From Tepidanaerobacter acetatoxydans Re1 (lineage in GTDB: Bacteria > Bacillota > Thermosediminibacteria > Thermosediminibacterales > Tepidanaerobacteraceae): a DNA stretch of 64,000 nucleotides. A program made the translations under genes and the position numbers. Of this stretch, positions 35,357 through 44,400 are shown one piece after another. Numbering within the stretch: position 1 is the stretch's first letter; the number at the start of each line of letters is the position of its first letter. The notes under the pieces were generated by a model. The model made no database searches. It was given only the letters and a program-made list of their open reading frames with translations, and was not told where the DNA came from. The stretch is from positions 2,363,769-2,427,768 of the forward strand of contig NC_019954.2 in assembly GCF_000328765.2 (NCBI RefSeq), given 5' to 3'.

Positions 35357-36926
35357 CTACTTCTTGTAATTATTTATAAGCCTCCAAAGGTGTGTGCGAC
35401 TGATTCCGAGACGTTTAGCAGCTAATGTCTGGTTTCCCCCGCACTCTGATAAAACCTTCAAAATATGTTTATTTTTTATAATTTCTAGGGAATCTTTGTT
35501 CTCAGCGTCTTCCTCAACATTTTCGCCGATCAATTCGTCAACTTGTGCCTCAGTAATAATATCATCAGCCAAAACAATAAGACTTTCAATTATATTTTCA
35601 AGTTCTCTTATATTCCCTGGCCATGAATAACGCTGTAATCTGTCTAAAGCGCCTTCAGTAATACTCACTACCTTTTTATATTTTAATGAGATTTTACTAA
35701 CAAAATATCTGCTGAGTAGCTTAATATCTTCTTTTCTTTCTCTTAAAGCTGGAACTTTCAATTTTAGTATATTTAACCTATAATATAGATCTCTTCTAAA
35801 TGCTCCTTTTTGTATTTCTTGCAGAAGATCTTTATTGGTAGCAGCAATTATGCGTACATCTATAGGAATTACTTTATTAGAACCCACGGGCCTAACTTCC
35901 CTCTCTTGAATTACCCTTAGTAATGCCACTTGTAGTTCAGTGCTCATTTCCCCGATTTCATCTAAAAATATGGTTCCTCCATGTGCTTCAGTAAATAGAC
36001 CTGACTTGCCTTCTTTTCTTGCGCCTGTAAATGCACCTCCCTGATATCCAAAAAGCTCACTTTCTAACAAGTTTTGAGGTATTGCTGTGCAATTTACAGC
36101 AACAAAAGGTCCATTTCTTCTTTCGCTTTCCAGATGTATGCTTTGAGCAAACATCTCTTTACCTGTACCACTTTCGCCAATAATCAACACAGTGCCATTA
36201 GTAGCAGCATATTTCTTTGCTTTTTCTTTAGTCTTTAATAAAACATCACTTTCTCCAATAATATCTGAAAACTTATACTTGGCTACCTGTCCTTTTACTA
36301 GAAGCTTGGTCCTGATTTTCTGCTCATACTCCTGTATTTTTGTTATATCCTCAATAGTTGTAACAGCACCAACCATTTTATTGTTAATTATTATTGGTAC
36401 CCGGTTTGCTAAAACCTGAGCTTGCCCAATACGAAGCACCTGGCCTAATTCAGCTTTATTCTTTTCTATAACACTGTTGAGTATTGTTTCAGGAACTAAT
36501 TCATCTATTGAACGGCCTATAGCTTCTTTCTCGGAAATTCCCATGATTCTTCCTGCAGCAGGATTAAACACAGTAATTTCTCCATTGCTATTTATTGCTA
36601 TTATACCCTCGCTGATATGATTCAGAACTGCTTTGAACTGTTCAGTTTTTTCCTTATTTTTTAGCAGAATTTACAGCATTAAGCAAATCATACGGAGAAA
36701 CCGGTATTTCAACCACAGGTATTGATGAAACAGTTTTTTTGATGATATTTGCCGTACCGCCTCTAGATATTATTATTTCCACTCCTTGTTTCTCAGCATT
36801 TTTTGATATTTCAATTGCTCTGTCCAATAATCCCATTACCACATCCACATCACTGTAATCCTCAACCACTTTTCGTGCAATTTGTTCCACTCTTCTATGA
36901 GGTGCAATTATTAAAATTGGTTTCAA
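35357..36926 (-). pseudogene. PrpR-type sigma-54 activator, frameshifted and with a shortened sensor
   Basis: The N-terminal frame (36926-36654) encodes about 90 residues of a PrpR_N sensor (IIISRGGTANIIKK, VVEIPVSPYD). After a T6 run (36657-36662), another frame continues with a PAS domain, then a sigma-54 AAA+ domain ([29 protein letters not shown]) and a Fis-type helix-turn-helix to 35357. Removing one base in the T6 run joins both frames. The sensor would still be about half the usual length, as if its second lobe were deleted. An alternative is that the 404-residue downstream frame is expressed alone as a sensor-less activator. It should control the adjacent sigma-54 promoter. Confidence 0.75.
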
Positions 36927-37092
36927 TTATATTCCCTCTTTTTATATTTTATTAACTAATCTTACAATTCTTCTTTTTTTAAATATCGATGGTGGCTAGC
37001 CTCAGAATACCAGACATGTATGTCTAACGGAAAACAGCCTAAGGAGCTTAGTATAATTTCACGATGTCGTTAAAAAGTGCTATAAATGCACT

Positions 37093-37126
37093 CTGTCTCT
37101 TAGAGGCAGAAAGCCCTAAGAGACAG
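37093..37126 (-). terminator. Hairpin after the DUF2703 gene
   Basis: CTGTCTCTTA and TAAGAGACAG form a perfect ten-pair stem with a 14-base loop, 28 bases past the stop of the DUF2703 gene. No T run is evident, so termination is uncertain. Nothing else is seen in 36927-37153. Confidence 0.45.
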
Positions 37127-37153
37127 ATATCTTCCGGTAATATAAATATATAT

Positions 37154-37687
37154 TTAGATGTATTTTTTGTTTGATTCAAAAAATCTTCTTAAATTTTCCG
37201 GCAATTGATACGGTTCTTTATTAGCCTCGTTATCAGGCATTTTTTCGGTGTTGCCATATACTTCGCGCAGGATAGCATCAATAATCATAGCTTTCGGAGG
37301 AACATTGTATTCCTTCCCTTTATATACCCACACTCGACAATCCACCTCATTACCGCATAAATCTCCACATGGCTCACATAAAGATTCTTTGAAATCCATT
37401 TGTATATCTCTTCCATTTACTCGTATAGTTGGTGAAGTAACAAATCTATATTGTATTGCTTTTTCCTTACTATTGATATGAATCTTATTTACAACTATTT
37501 CTATTCCTGCTGACTCGAGCACTTTTGCTACATCTGCAATAGCTTCTTCTAGGCCTTCGCCAGTCCCCTGGCATCGATTACAGATATTTAAATCTAAATA
37601 TAGAAAATCAATGATTATTTTATTTTCCCCTTCAACGCGATTGTTTTCTGTGCTTCCGCAGCATCCTGTATTACATTTGCAGTCCAT
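37154..37687 (-). CDS. DUF2703-family cysteine-rich protein
   Basis: The 177-residue protein opens with a cysteine cluster (MDCKCNTGCCGS), followed by DLNICNRCQGTGEGLEEAI, a thioredoxin-like CxxC region, and CEPCGDLCGNEVDC. DUF2703 proteins are frequently found in arsenic and metal operons and are thought to be thioredoxin-like. The neighbouring arsR pseudogene upstream in the same direction supports a metal-response origin. Confidence 0.8.
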   Translation of the reverse strand: MDCKCNTGCCGSTENNRVEGENKIIIDFLYLDLNICNRCQGTGEGLEEAIADVAKVLESAGIEIVVNKIHINSKEKAIQYRFVTSPTIRVNGRDIQMDFKESLCEPCGDLCGNEVDCRVWVYKGKEYNVPPKAMIIDAILREVYGNTEKMPDNEANKEPYQLPENLRRFFESNKKYI

Positions 37688-37827
37688 GAATGTTCCCTCC
37701 TCTAAATAAGTCTATATTAAACTTTTAAATTTATATCACTATAAACTATTCCTGATTCTTATCCTGTATTTTTTACACAAGCCTCTAGCTTTTTACAATT
37801 CATGCACCGGCGTACCTCCTATTACAT

Positions 37828-38238
37828 TTATTTTTGAAATATATTTCTCCATCCTTTAAAATCATCACAAGAAAACCCACTTTTCCTGTATTTATCTAGT
37901 GCCTCTAAATCTTCTTTATATATTTTTAGTTTTATCAATTCATTATCTAATATCTCTTTAATAAAACCATACTCCTTCAAAGTATTTTCGTTTATTTTGT
38001 AGTAAACCTACTGTGCCCTCTTCTTAGAGCTTATAATTTGGGCATTTGTGAGTCTGCTAAGATGTCTAGAAGTATTGGATTGATTTATGTCAAGCAACAT
38101 TTCTAATTCGCAGACACATAGTTCTTCATGCCATAATAAATTTAAAATACGCAATCGAGTTTCATCAGATAGTGCTTTTAATATTTGCATAAGTATCATT
38201 TTATCCGCTCCTGCATGATTATATTCGCTTATACTCAT
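37828..38238 (-). pseudogene. Second arsR, inactivated by a nonsense codon
   Basis: The frame opens as a close relative of the 31271-31690 ArsR (ELCVCELEMLLDINQSN) and stops at TAG 38008-38010. The same frame then continues VYYKINENTLKEYGF to a normal end with SGFSCDDF at TAA 37828. In the intact paralogue the equivalent codon is Trp in SQWVYY, so TGG to TAG explains the stop. The truncated protein keeps the DNA-binding helix but loses the C-terminal dimer helix. Confidence 0.85.
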
Positions 38239-38425
38239 ATAATATAATTTTAATTTATGCTTGTAAATGTCCTTTAATGTGTGACAAAACTCAAAAATGT
38301 TATTTAAAAATTATGCCAAAATTTATTGCAAGAGCTTACCACTTATTGGAGTCACCCTTGATATACTAGAAAGATATACCCACTCTATAGTTTAGCACAT
38401 ATACCAATTTTTCTAATATATTAAT

Positions 38426-38590
38426 CAAATTGTTTTGATGAATGAAGAGCTTATAAATGAGGTATGTTTTAATTCTTTTATTTCGCTATCAGTGAATTTT
38501 ACAGTAATAATACAAGAGGCTTGGTCTATAACAAACTCATCCCCTGGCTCATACACAAAGGATTGAAGGGGGAAGACTGCCATGCCCCAT
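38426..38590 (-). pseudogene. Fragment resembling the end of the adjacent lipoprotein gene
   Basis: The minus strand reads YEPGDEFVIDQASCIITVKF and ends TDSEIKELKH..., with a stop at 38426. The layout resembles the C-terminus VVTLTFTDKEL of the lipoprotein at 38647-39267. No start is present. The 38239-38646 gap holds nothing else I can identify. Confidence 0.35.
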
Positions 38591-38646
38591 AAAAAATTAA
38601 GTGATGACTCTTAGGGCGATTCTAAAATAATGTTCTAAATTGAGAC

Positions 38647-39267
38647 TTACAACTCCTTATCAGTAAAAGTTAATGTTACTACCTGCACTAAATCCATTCC
38701 TTCAAATACTGAAGGATTAAAATAATCCTGGAGTGAGTAGCCTCTCATACTTGTACCGCTATCATAAACCATCAAAGCAACAGGTTTTTCTTTATTGAGT
38801 TCTATATTCTGAAATTCCTGTAAGAATGCTTTAGTAGAGGCCATTGTTTCTGTATCAAGTATAATTTCGTCTGTTTTAAATGACGCCCTTCCTCCAGCAT
38901 TTATATTGAAATCAATCGCATGGTTTTCTTTTAGTTGCATTGTGAAAGTTCCGGACAGTTGCTTAATGGGCTCTCTATCTATGCCTATTGAAATAGCCCC
39001 GCCACCAATACTGCTCCAATTTTCATTATCGTCTAGTATATAAACATTTACATTTAAAGTTATTGCTTCTTTTGGTGCCAAAAAAGAAATAATTTGCGAA
39101 CTATCTTCCATTCCAAAAGATTGTAATATATATTTCTCGCTTTCTGATAATTTGTAAGGCATAATTCCTTCTTTTGTTAAAAGTTTATGAGAATCTGTCT
39201 TGTTTGAACAAGCAATTAATGCAATTGCAAGAGTAAATATTAAAATTAGTGAAAAAAGTCGTTTCAT
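38647..39267 (-). CDS. Hypothetical lipoprotein
   Basis: A signal peptide with lipobox LIAC (Cys20) precedes about 185 residues rich in beta-type segments (ITLNVNVYILDD, GTFTMQL). It should be membrane-anchored outside the cell. I recognise no family. It stands alone near the left edge of the defence region, with a possible remnant relative just downstream. Confidence 0.7.
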   Translation of the reverse strand: MKRLFSLILIFTLAIALIACSNKTDSHKLLTKEGIMPYKLSESEKYILQSFGMEDSSQIISFLAPKEAITLNVNVYILDDNENWSSIGGGAISIGIDREPIKQLSGTFTMQLKENHAIDFNINAGGRASFKTDEIILDTETMASTKAFLQEFQNIELNKEKPVALMVYDSGTSMRGYSLQDYFNPSVFEGMDLVQVVTLTFTDKEL

Positions 39268-39749
39268 TTTATAATCAGTCCTCTTGTTTTATAGTTTGAT
39301 TCGTGAATATCTTCTTGTTAGAAATAATATAAACTATCCTTACCTCGTAATAATCTGCTAATGTTATATACCTTCATTTTACACTATATAACTTATAAAG
39401 GCATCTACTCCATACATCTTACTACTTTTTAAGCAACTCTCCTAATAACCTCTCAACCTTTTTTGCAACCTGTTTCCTATATTCGCATAAATAATATAGC
39501 TTTATTTTCTTTTTGATAGGATTTCCTTAGGGAGAAGGTTTAAGGAAAAATCTAATAAAAAAACCATAGTTCCAAGGTATTTCTTATACCTTTTCCCTAT
39601 GGTTTTCTACAACAACTTTATTTACTTCCTAAAATAAATTTGCATAATGATAGGACTTTATTTGATGTAGATATAGATACAGGAACAAGGGGTAAGGGGC
39701 AAGTGAATAAGGATACAATAATATATATCAATTTGTTGCCGATTTCAGA
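39268..39749. other. Gap without intact genes
   Basis: This 480-base AT-rich stretch between the lipoprotein gene and the nuclease candidate holds one clear terminator (39561-39605). A short purine-rich patch, AAGGGGTAAGGGGC, lies at about 39690. I see no convincing gene. Confidence 0.5.
39561..39605 (-). terminator. Intrinsic terminator left of the nuclease candidate
   Basis: AAACCATAG pairs with CTATGGTTT, with inner pairing AAGGTAT/ATACCTT. On the minus strand a T7 run follows. It lies about 145 bases past the stop of the gene ending at 39750 and marks the end of that transcription unit. Confidence 0.75.
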
Positions 39750-40499
39750 TTATCTTTTATTTATATAATTTTTATACCAACATTCTTTTCCTTCCCGTTT
39801 TATTTCAATTCTATCATACTCAATTGATTCTCCGACTAAATATCTCCATACTTCAACATCATCAAGTATTCCATCATATCTTCTTATAAAAGTTTCTACT
39901 AGACTTTCTCCTTTTTTATTAAAATCATCTTGGAAAACTATAACTTTTCTTTCAGCAATTATTCTAGAAAGATAAAAGACTGCTTCTATTGCAGTTGATA
40001 TTTTAGCAGAAGGAAAATTATCATCCTTTGTCCAAGTATAACTTTTACATTCCGCCACAATGGAGTTATCCAATGAAACCAAATCAAACTTATGAACTTT
40101 ATTAACGCCTACAATTAATGGCTTTTCATAGAAACTATCCTTACATTTTTTATTTAAATATAATCCTACTCTATTTTCAAATTTGTCAAAAGGGAGCCTT
40201 GAAAAAACACCGTTATTATTTATATTTTGTAGATTCGAGCGATGATTCTGACTGCTTACTGCATTGTTTACCACTTCGTTATTATACGTATGACTAATGC
40301 CATTTACTATTTTAATCTTTTTACAGTATGAGCATTCGCCTTTACGGCGGCTTATCATATCTTGCCTAAATAATTTATTACATACAGCATTAATAGTTTG
40401 ACGTGGTTCTATGCTCAGCAATTTTGATAAACAGTCATCGCAGAAGTATTTATCTTTATAATCTAAATAGTTTTTAATTACTTCACTGTATTTATCCAT
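39750..40499 (-). CDS. Zinc-ribbon plus PD-(D/E)XK nuclease-like protein
   Basis: The N-terminal part holds paired cysteines (Cys20/Cys23 in FCDDC, Cys56/Cys59 in ECSYC) suggesting a zinc site. The C-terminal half has the restriction-nuclease pattern: Glu109 in FENRVGLYL, Asp139 in HKFDLVSL, and Glu150-Cys-Lys152 in VAECKSYTW. Length is 249 residues. I recognise no named family; a DNA endonuclease in defence is inferred. Its start overlaps the MazF-like stump by 22 bases. Confidence 0.55.
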   Translation of the reverse strand: MDKYSEVIKNYLDYKDKYFCDDCLSKLLSIEPRQTINAVCNKLFRQDMISRRKGECSYCKKIKIVNGISHTYNNEVVNNAVSSQNHRSNLQNINNNGVFSRLPFDKFENRVGLYLNKKCKDSFYEKPLIVGVNKVHKFDLVSLDNSIVAECKSYTWTKDDNFPSAKISTAIEAVFYLSRIIAERKVIVFQDDFNKKGESLVETFIRRYDGILDDVEVWRYLVGESIEYDRIEIKREGKECWYKNYINKR

Positions 40500-40807
40500 T
40501 CTATTTCTCCTCGTATAATATATTTATCCGATATTATTTGTTCATTAGGTTCTGTTTCAATGCCACCAATCATCATCCATGCACGTGACACTTGTTGCAT
40601 AATATTATCATTGATATGTCCCATTTTATTCCTAAGACTTTTCTTCTCGATTGTCAACACTTTTTCTAATAATACAACACTATCTACATCCATGCCAGAA
40701 TGTTCTTTGTCTATTGTAATATGAGTCGGTAATATTGTCTTACTCTTCAATGAAGTGATCGGAGCAACAATTATAGTTGGAGCATATTTAATGGTATTAG
40801 AAATCAA
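40478..40807 (-). pseudogene. MazF/PemK-type toxin lacking its N-terminus
   Basis: The frame matches the MazF endoribonuclease core: TIIVAPITSLKSKTILPTHI, DSVVLLEKVLTIEKKSL and NDNIMQQVSRAWMMIGG. The first 25 or so residues of MazF, with the conserved GEIW...GSEQ region, are absent, and the sequence upstream of 40807 reads as terminator-like DNA. The only start is TTG within the core. No MazE antitoxin is seen. It has a 35-residue C-terminal tail. Confidence 0.6.
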
Positions 40808-40850
40808 ACCTATTCTTATATAGGAAAGATAAGAAAAACTAAAATCACAA

Positions 40851-40896
40851 AAAAGGCTTCCGTTAGAAAAATTCTAACAATCAAGGAAACCTTTTT
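40851..40896 (-). terminator. Terminator after the PIN-domain gene
   Basis: Outer arms AAAAGGCTTCC/GGAAACCTTTT (one mismatch) and inner arms GTTAGAA/TTCTAAC form a hairpin. A T run follows on the minus strand, about 25 bases past the stop at 40919. Confidence 0.7.
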
Positions 40897-40918
40897 ATCA
40901 TAAAGTTAGTCTAATACA

Positions 40919-41788
40919 TTAAAAAATTATATGCATTGTACTATCTTTTAACATTTCTAAAAAGATAACATTATCAATAATTTTATCTTGCTCTTCAATT
41001 GAATTATCCTGCTTTTTTCTCGTAAATTTTATTCTCCTCGCCTGTCTATTACTTTCCACAAAAGTATTAATGTTATCTTCACTTATATATCCAAACCTTG
41101 TCCATTCATAAATCAAAAAGTCATTCGATTTGAAGGTTATAGAAGTGTTCTTTCTATTTTTAAAGTGCTCATCTTTATAAAGCATTTCCTTAGCCTTAGA
41201 AACAAATTCATAGGCATCCCTGTCGCTGCTGAAGATAGTTATAGTATCAATGTTTCTGCTATAGTAATAGGAAAGAATATAACTTAAAACAGAAATTGAA
41301 ATCTCTCCTGCATTCTTCCTTTGAATTCTACCATTTGAAAGTTCCCTATAGTCTAATCCCTCTTTATAAAATATATTTAACCATTCCTCACAGGGATCTA
41401 AATCCTCCACTGGCCTATTTCTTAGAATGTTTTTCTTGATAAAACTAACAAGCCTGCTCACATTGTAGCAGCAGTACAGAAACAAATAATATAATTCTGC
41501 TTCTTTATAATCCACTAACATTAAATAGTCAACTTCATCTATAATTTGGACCTTCGAATAATGTTTTAAGTCATTTATGTAATTTTCCCTATTCTCACTG
41601 TCACATACCTCAACCCATACCCACCCCGGAATAAGAATAATATCATACTGACTAAATATATTTTCAGGGTTAATGCTACCATGTATCCATGTTAAAAATT
41701 CAATTGAGTTATTATCCAAAATACAAACTTTAAGAGACTTGCCTGCTGAAAGGTATCTTTTCAAGTAGTTAATATCTTCCCCTTTCAT
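40919..41788 (-). CDS. PIN-like protein of an XRE-ImmA-PIN module
   Basis: The 289-residue protein has a PIN-like layout: KVCILDNNSIEFL (Asp25) near the start, an acidic WVEVCDSEN, AGEISISVLSY in the middle, and IFSSDRDAYEF, where PIN ribonucleases place their last acidic residues. Its ATG overlaps the ImmA/IrrE gene stop by four bases. With the HTH and metallopeptidase genes it looks like a toxin-antitoxin-type unit in which this protein is the toxin. Catalytic assignment is tentative. Confidence 0.6.
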   Translation of the reverse strand: MKGEDINYLKRYLSAGKSLKVCILDNNSIEFLTWIHGSINPENIFSQYDIILIPGWVWVEVCDSENRENYINDLKHYSKVQIIDEVDYLMLVDYKEAELYYLFLYCCYNVSRLVSFIKKNILRNRPVEDLDPCEEWLNIFYKEGLDYRELSNGRIQRKNAGEISISVLSYILSYYYSRNIDTITIFSSDRDAYEFVSKAKEMLYKDEHFKNRKNTSITFKSNDFLIYEWTRFGYISEDNINTFVESNRQARRIKFTRKKQDNSIEEQDKIIDNVIFLEMLKDSTMHIIF

Positions 41789-42579
41789 TTGACAAGCCCC
41801 TCCATTTCTTTTTTAATTTTATCCTTTAGCGTAAGTAGAAACTCATAATTGTCTTTATGATGGGAAACATCTGGGTTATCTTTCATAACACTTTGTATCT
41901 TTTTCTCTAACCCACCTAAATTTACAACACATGAAGGCTTTACTAATTCTGAATCTAATCCCAGATCTATAAATTTTTGTACTAAATCTTCAGGCTTATT
42001 ATCAAAATGCTCCAGAATTTTTTCTTTTAAATCTAAATCATTGTATTTTGTTGTGGCTTCTTCAAACAGTTCTATTAGCACAGCCTTATATGGTGCCTTA
42101 TATACATCCATACATTTCATAACTCTATCAATGAAATCTTCATCATCTAATGAATAATAGTACTCATATACATTGCCAAAAATCATTTTTGCAGCAAAAT
42201 AATCTGCTTTTCTTTCGTTTAGGTCCATATCAATGGCAATATTATGTGTCTCTTCAATTAAATTAAGGTCATAGAGCAAATGGTATATTTCATGCCATGC
42301 TACAAAGTATTGATAAACACGGGGCTGGGCAGTATTTATAACTGGTATTTTTATATTTTCCTTTGTAATAATGGCTCCACCCCAATATTTGTCATCAATA
42401 GGAATCTGGATTAAATGCTTTTCTTTCAACACCGAAAAAGATAGTTTGTCTTGTCCTGTCACCCCAGACTTATTGTATCTAACTGTAAAATCGTTTGTTA
42501 ATCTTAGTATATCATCTTTAATCAGTTTGTTTTTTTCAATAACTTGTTCAAGGTTCTTATTCGTTATTAATTCCGACAT
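41785..42579 (-). CDS. ImmA/IrrE-family metallopeptidase
   Basis: The 264-residue protein has the zinc-peptidase motif HEIYH (residues 96-100), followed by LNERKADYFAAKMIFG, which should supply the third ligand. In phage and ICE systems such peptidases cut the partner XRE repressor to induce genes. The XRE gene lies 12 bases upstream, and the PIN-like gene overlaps its end, so cleavage-controlled release of the PIN protein is a reasonable inference. Confidence 0.85.
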   Translation of the reverse strand: MSELITNKNLEQVIEKNKLIKDDILRLTNDFTVRYNKSGVTGQDKLSFSVLKEKHLIQIPIDDKYWGGAIITKENIKIPVINTAQPRVYQYFVAWHEIYHLLYDLNLIEETHNIAIDMDLNERKADYFAAKMIFGNVYEYYYSLDDEDFIDRVMKCMDVYKAPYKAVLIELFEEATTKYNDLDLKEKILEHFDNKPEDLVQKFIDLGLDSELVKPSCVVNLGGLEKKIQSVMKDNPDVSHHKDNYEFLLTLKDKIKKEMEGLVK

Positions 42580-42591
42580 AATTCCACCTTC

Positions 42592-42960
42592 TTAATTGTA
42601 ATACAGTTCATACATATGGACTATATCTTCTAAAATACCAAACATCTCTTGAGCCTTAGGGTTCAGGACATGATTATCGGGTGCATTGTCAGACAGCGCA
42701 AAAACAAGTTCCTTTTTCTCCTTGTACCTTGGAACATAATTCATAAGTTGTTCTTCATCCATGTTCTGGCTTTCTAAGATTTTTTGAACATGGGTTTTAA
42801 AGGTGGCAAAGCTATCAACTTCTCCTTTAATTAGTTTATCTAAAGTAGGCCTTGAAATGTCCGTAAGCCTTGAAAAAGAAGATTTTGTATATCCATTATC
42901 TTTAATGATATTCAATATATTTTCACCAATTAGTTTTCTATTTTCGAACAATAATTCCAT
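42592..42960 (-). CDS. XRE-family helix-turn-helix regulator
   Basis: Residues about 12-60 form an HTH (GYTKSSFSRLTDISRPTLDK), with a 60-residue acidic C-terminal part. Its ribosome site is AGGAGGTG. It heads the three-gene module with ImmA/IrrE and PIN-like genes and probably represses its own promoter through the palindrome at 43019-43039. Confidence 0.85.
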   Translation of the reverse strand: MELLFENRKLIGENILNIIKDNGYTKSSFSRLTDISRPTLDKLIKGEVDSFATFKTHVQKILESQNMDEEQLMNYVPRYKEKKELVFALSDNAPDNHVLNPKAQEMFGILEDIVHMYELYYN

Positions 42961-42985
42961 AGTCGTTTTTTACACCTCCTACTAT

Positions 42986-43039
42986 ATTATATACCAAAAG
43001 CCCTTAAAAAGATACAATTTGTAAAAAATATTTTTACAA
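42986..43039 (-). promoter_or_regulatory. Promoter and operator of the XRE module
   Basis: On the minus strand TATAAT (42986-42991) and a weak TATCTT at 17-base spacing form a promoter. The palindrome TTGTAAAAA-ATA-TTTTTACAA (43019-43039) lies just upstream, and a further TTGTAAAA half-site is at about 43061. This is a likely binding site for the XRE protein. Confidence 0.6.
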
Positions 43040-43078
43040 CACATGAGTTTACCTTTTCAGTTGTAAAATTCTTTATTA

Positions 43079-43120
43079 GAAAAAGCATTACCAGAATCTA
43101 TTTCCCACTAATGCTTTTTC
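43079..43120. terminator. Hairpin terminator between defence units
   Basis: GAAAAAGCATTA and TAATGCTTTTTC form a perfect 12-pair stem with an 18-base loop. It can work in both directions because both arms end in A/T runs. It separates the broken gene at 43.2-43.7 kb from the XRE module. Confidence 0.7.
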
Positions 43121-43212
43121 ATATTGGTTAATGGAAAGCGTAATCTTTCATATTATAATCTTTGGTGCAATTCTAAACCCTTTTATCCCCTCAACCCTTT
43201 GCCCCTATGAAT

Positions 43213-43675
43213 TCATATAATGGGTCTTTTATCTATTAATTTTTCATCAAATTTTTTCATTATTGTTTCATATTTTTTAAAATCTCTCTCTTCCTCTTCC
43301 TTATCTGTACTATAATTGCGTATGTGTATTTCTAAATCAAGAAAACTTATATCATTACGTTCTAACACAACATAATCTCCATAGGTTTCTATATTATCCT
43401 TTATTATTTTTTTAATTCTTTCACAATCCTGTCTATCTTTTCTGCAATTCTCCACTATCTTCCATTCATTCTGTTTTATAAACATTTCCTCTTCTTCGTT
43501 TGCATAGCCTATATCTTCATCGATGAAATCTAATAAATCTCTACTTCTTTTTCAGTAAGATATAATTTTCTTTTTCTTTCTTTAAGATGAAAACCCCGAG
43601 AGGATTTATGTTTTTGTTCAATTTTTTTAATCTATAGTTATCCAAACTTACTATATTATCTATATTGTTTTCCAT
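43213..43675 (-). pseudogene. Frameshifted hypothetical gene
   Basis: From ATG 43675 a frame reads NNIDNIVSLDNYRLKK up to ILLKKK and a stop. A second frame gives TEKEVEIY, and a third continues RDLLDFIDEDIGYANEEEE into the 90-residue frame ending at 43213. Together they look like one acidic protein of about 154 residues broken by two small shifts around 43536-43556. The family is not recognised. Confidence 0.5.
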
Positions 43676-43838
43676 TTTATATGTTCCCCACCTTTTCCTT
43701 TATTTACTTTTAGCATAACACGAAAATTTTCTAGAGTCACCAAAAAATCAGAATAATATAAAGATTATGTTACAATTATATTAAGTTTAAGTTGCAAAAA
43801 AATGTTAGCAAATAAATCGCCAACACCCTAATCCTTTA

Positions 43839-44279
43839 TCAATTTAAAATAGCCTTATTGACTTTATAGTTATAAATGTAATCCTTGTATTCCTTTATAT
43901 CCCTTTTATTCAGCATAGAATATATGCTTTCTATTTGCCGTACAAGGTCCTCATATTTCTTATTGTACATGCCCATTAATTGTAAGTTTAAGTGTACACA
44001 CTCCCTAAAAACTAAAAATTCTGCTATATTTAGTTCAAGTATAATTTCCTTTCTATCGTACGGTTCAGCCATTAAGATTAACAGTTTAACCATTATCATT
44101 TCTGCATGATTTATGTTATCTTGTATTGCAAAATTATCTATAATTCCTTGCTCATAACTTAATGCTTCCAAGTGCCTATTTAACTGCTGGAGCAGCGGAA
44201 ATAGTAATTCCTTACTAACCTTAATCTCAACATCTTCCTCAATAAACATAGAATAACTTTTTTCTGCTCTAGATAACAT
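43839..44279 (-). CDS. Hypothetical helical protein beside Hachiman genes
   Basis: A 146-residue, probably all-helical protein (ELLFPLLQQLNRHLEAL, then IAEFLVFRECVHLNL). ATG 44279 follows GGGAGGG. It lies 121 bases after the HamB-like helicase in the same direction and may be part of the same transcription unit. No motif is recognised. Confidence 0.6.
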   Translation of the reverse strand: MLSRAEKSYSMFIEEDVEIKVSKELLFPLLQQLNRHLEALSYEQGIIDNFAIQDNINHAEMIMVKLLILMAEPYDRKEIILELNIAEFLVFRECVHLNLQLMGMYNKKYEDLVRQIESIYSMLNKRDIKEYKDYIYNYKVNKAILN

Positions 44280-44400
44280 ATTATAAGCCCTCCCTATATT
44301 ACAAAATTCCTGTTTCTTGAACTCTATATAATATAAAGAGGGCTACATATTCTTATCAAGTTTTCTAATCAAGCAAATGGAAAGTTTTTTTACATACTCT

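Noticed and set aside
39680-43200. Purine/pyrimidine-rich patches near 39690 and 43180 as direct or inverted island ends
   Set aside because: The two patches are similar in composition but do not align as a clear repeat.
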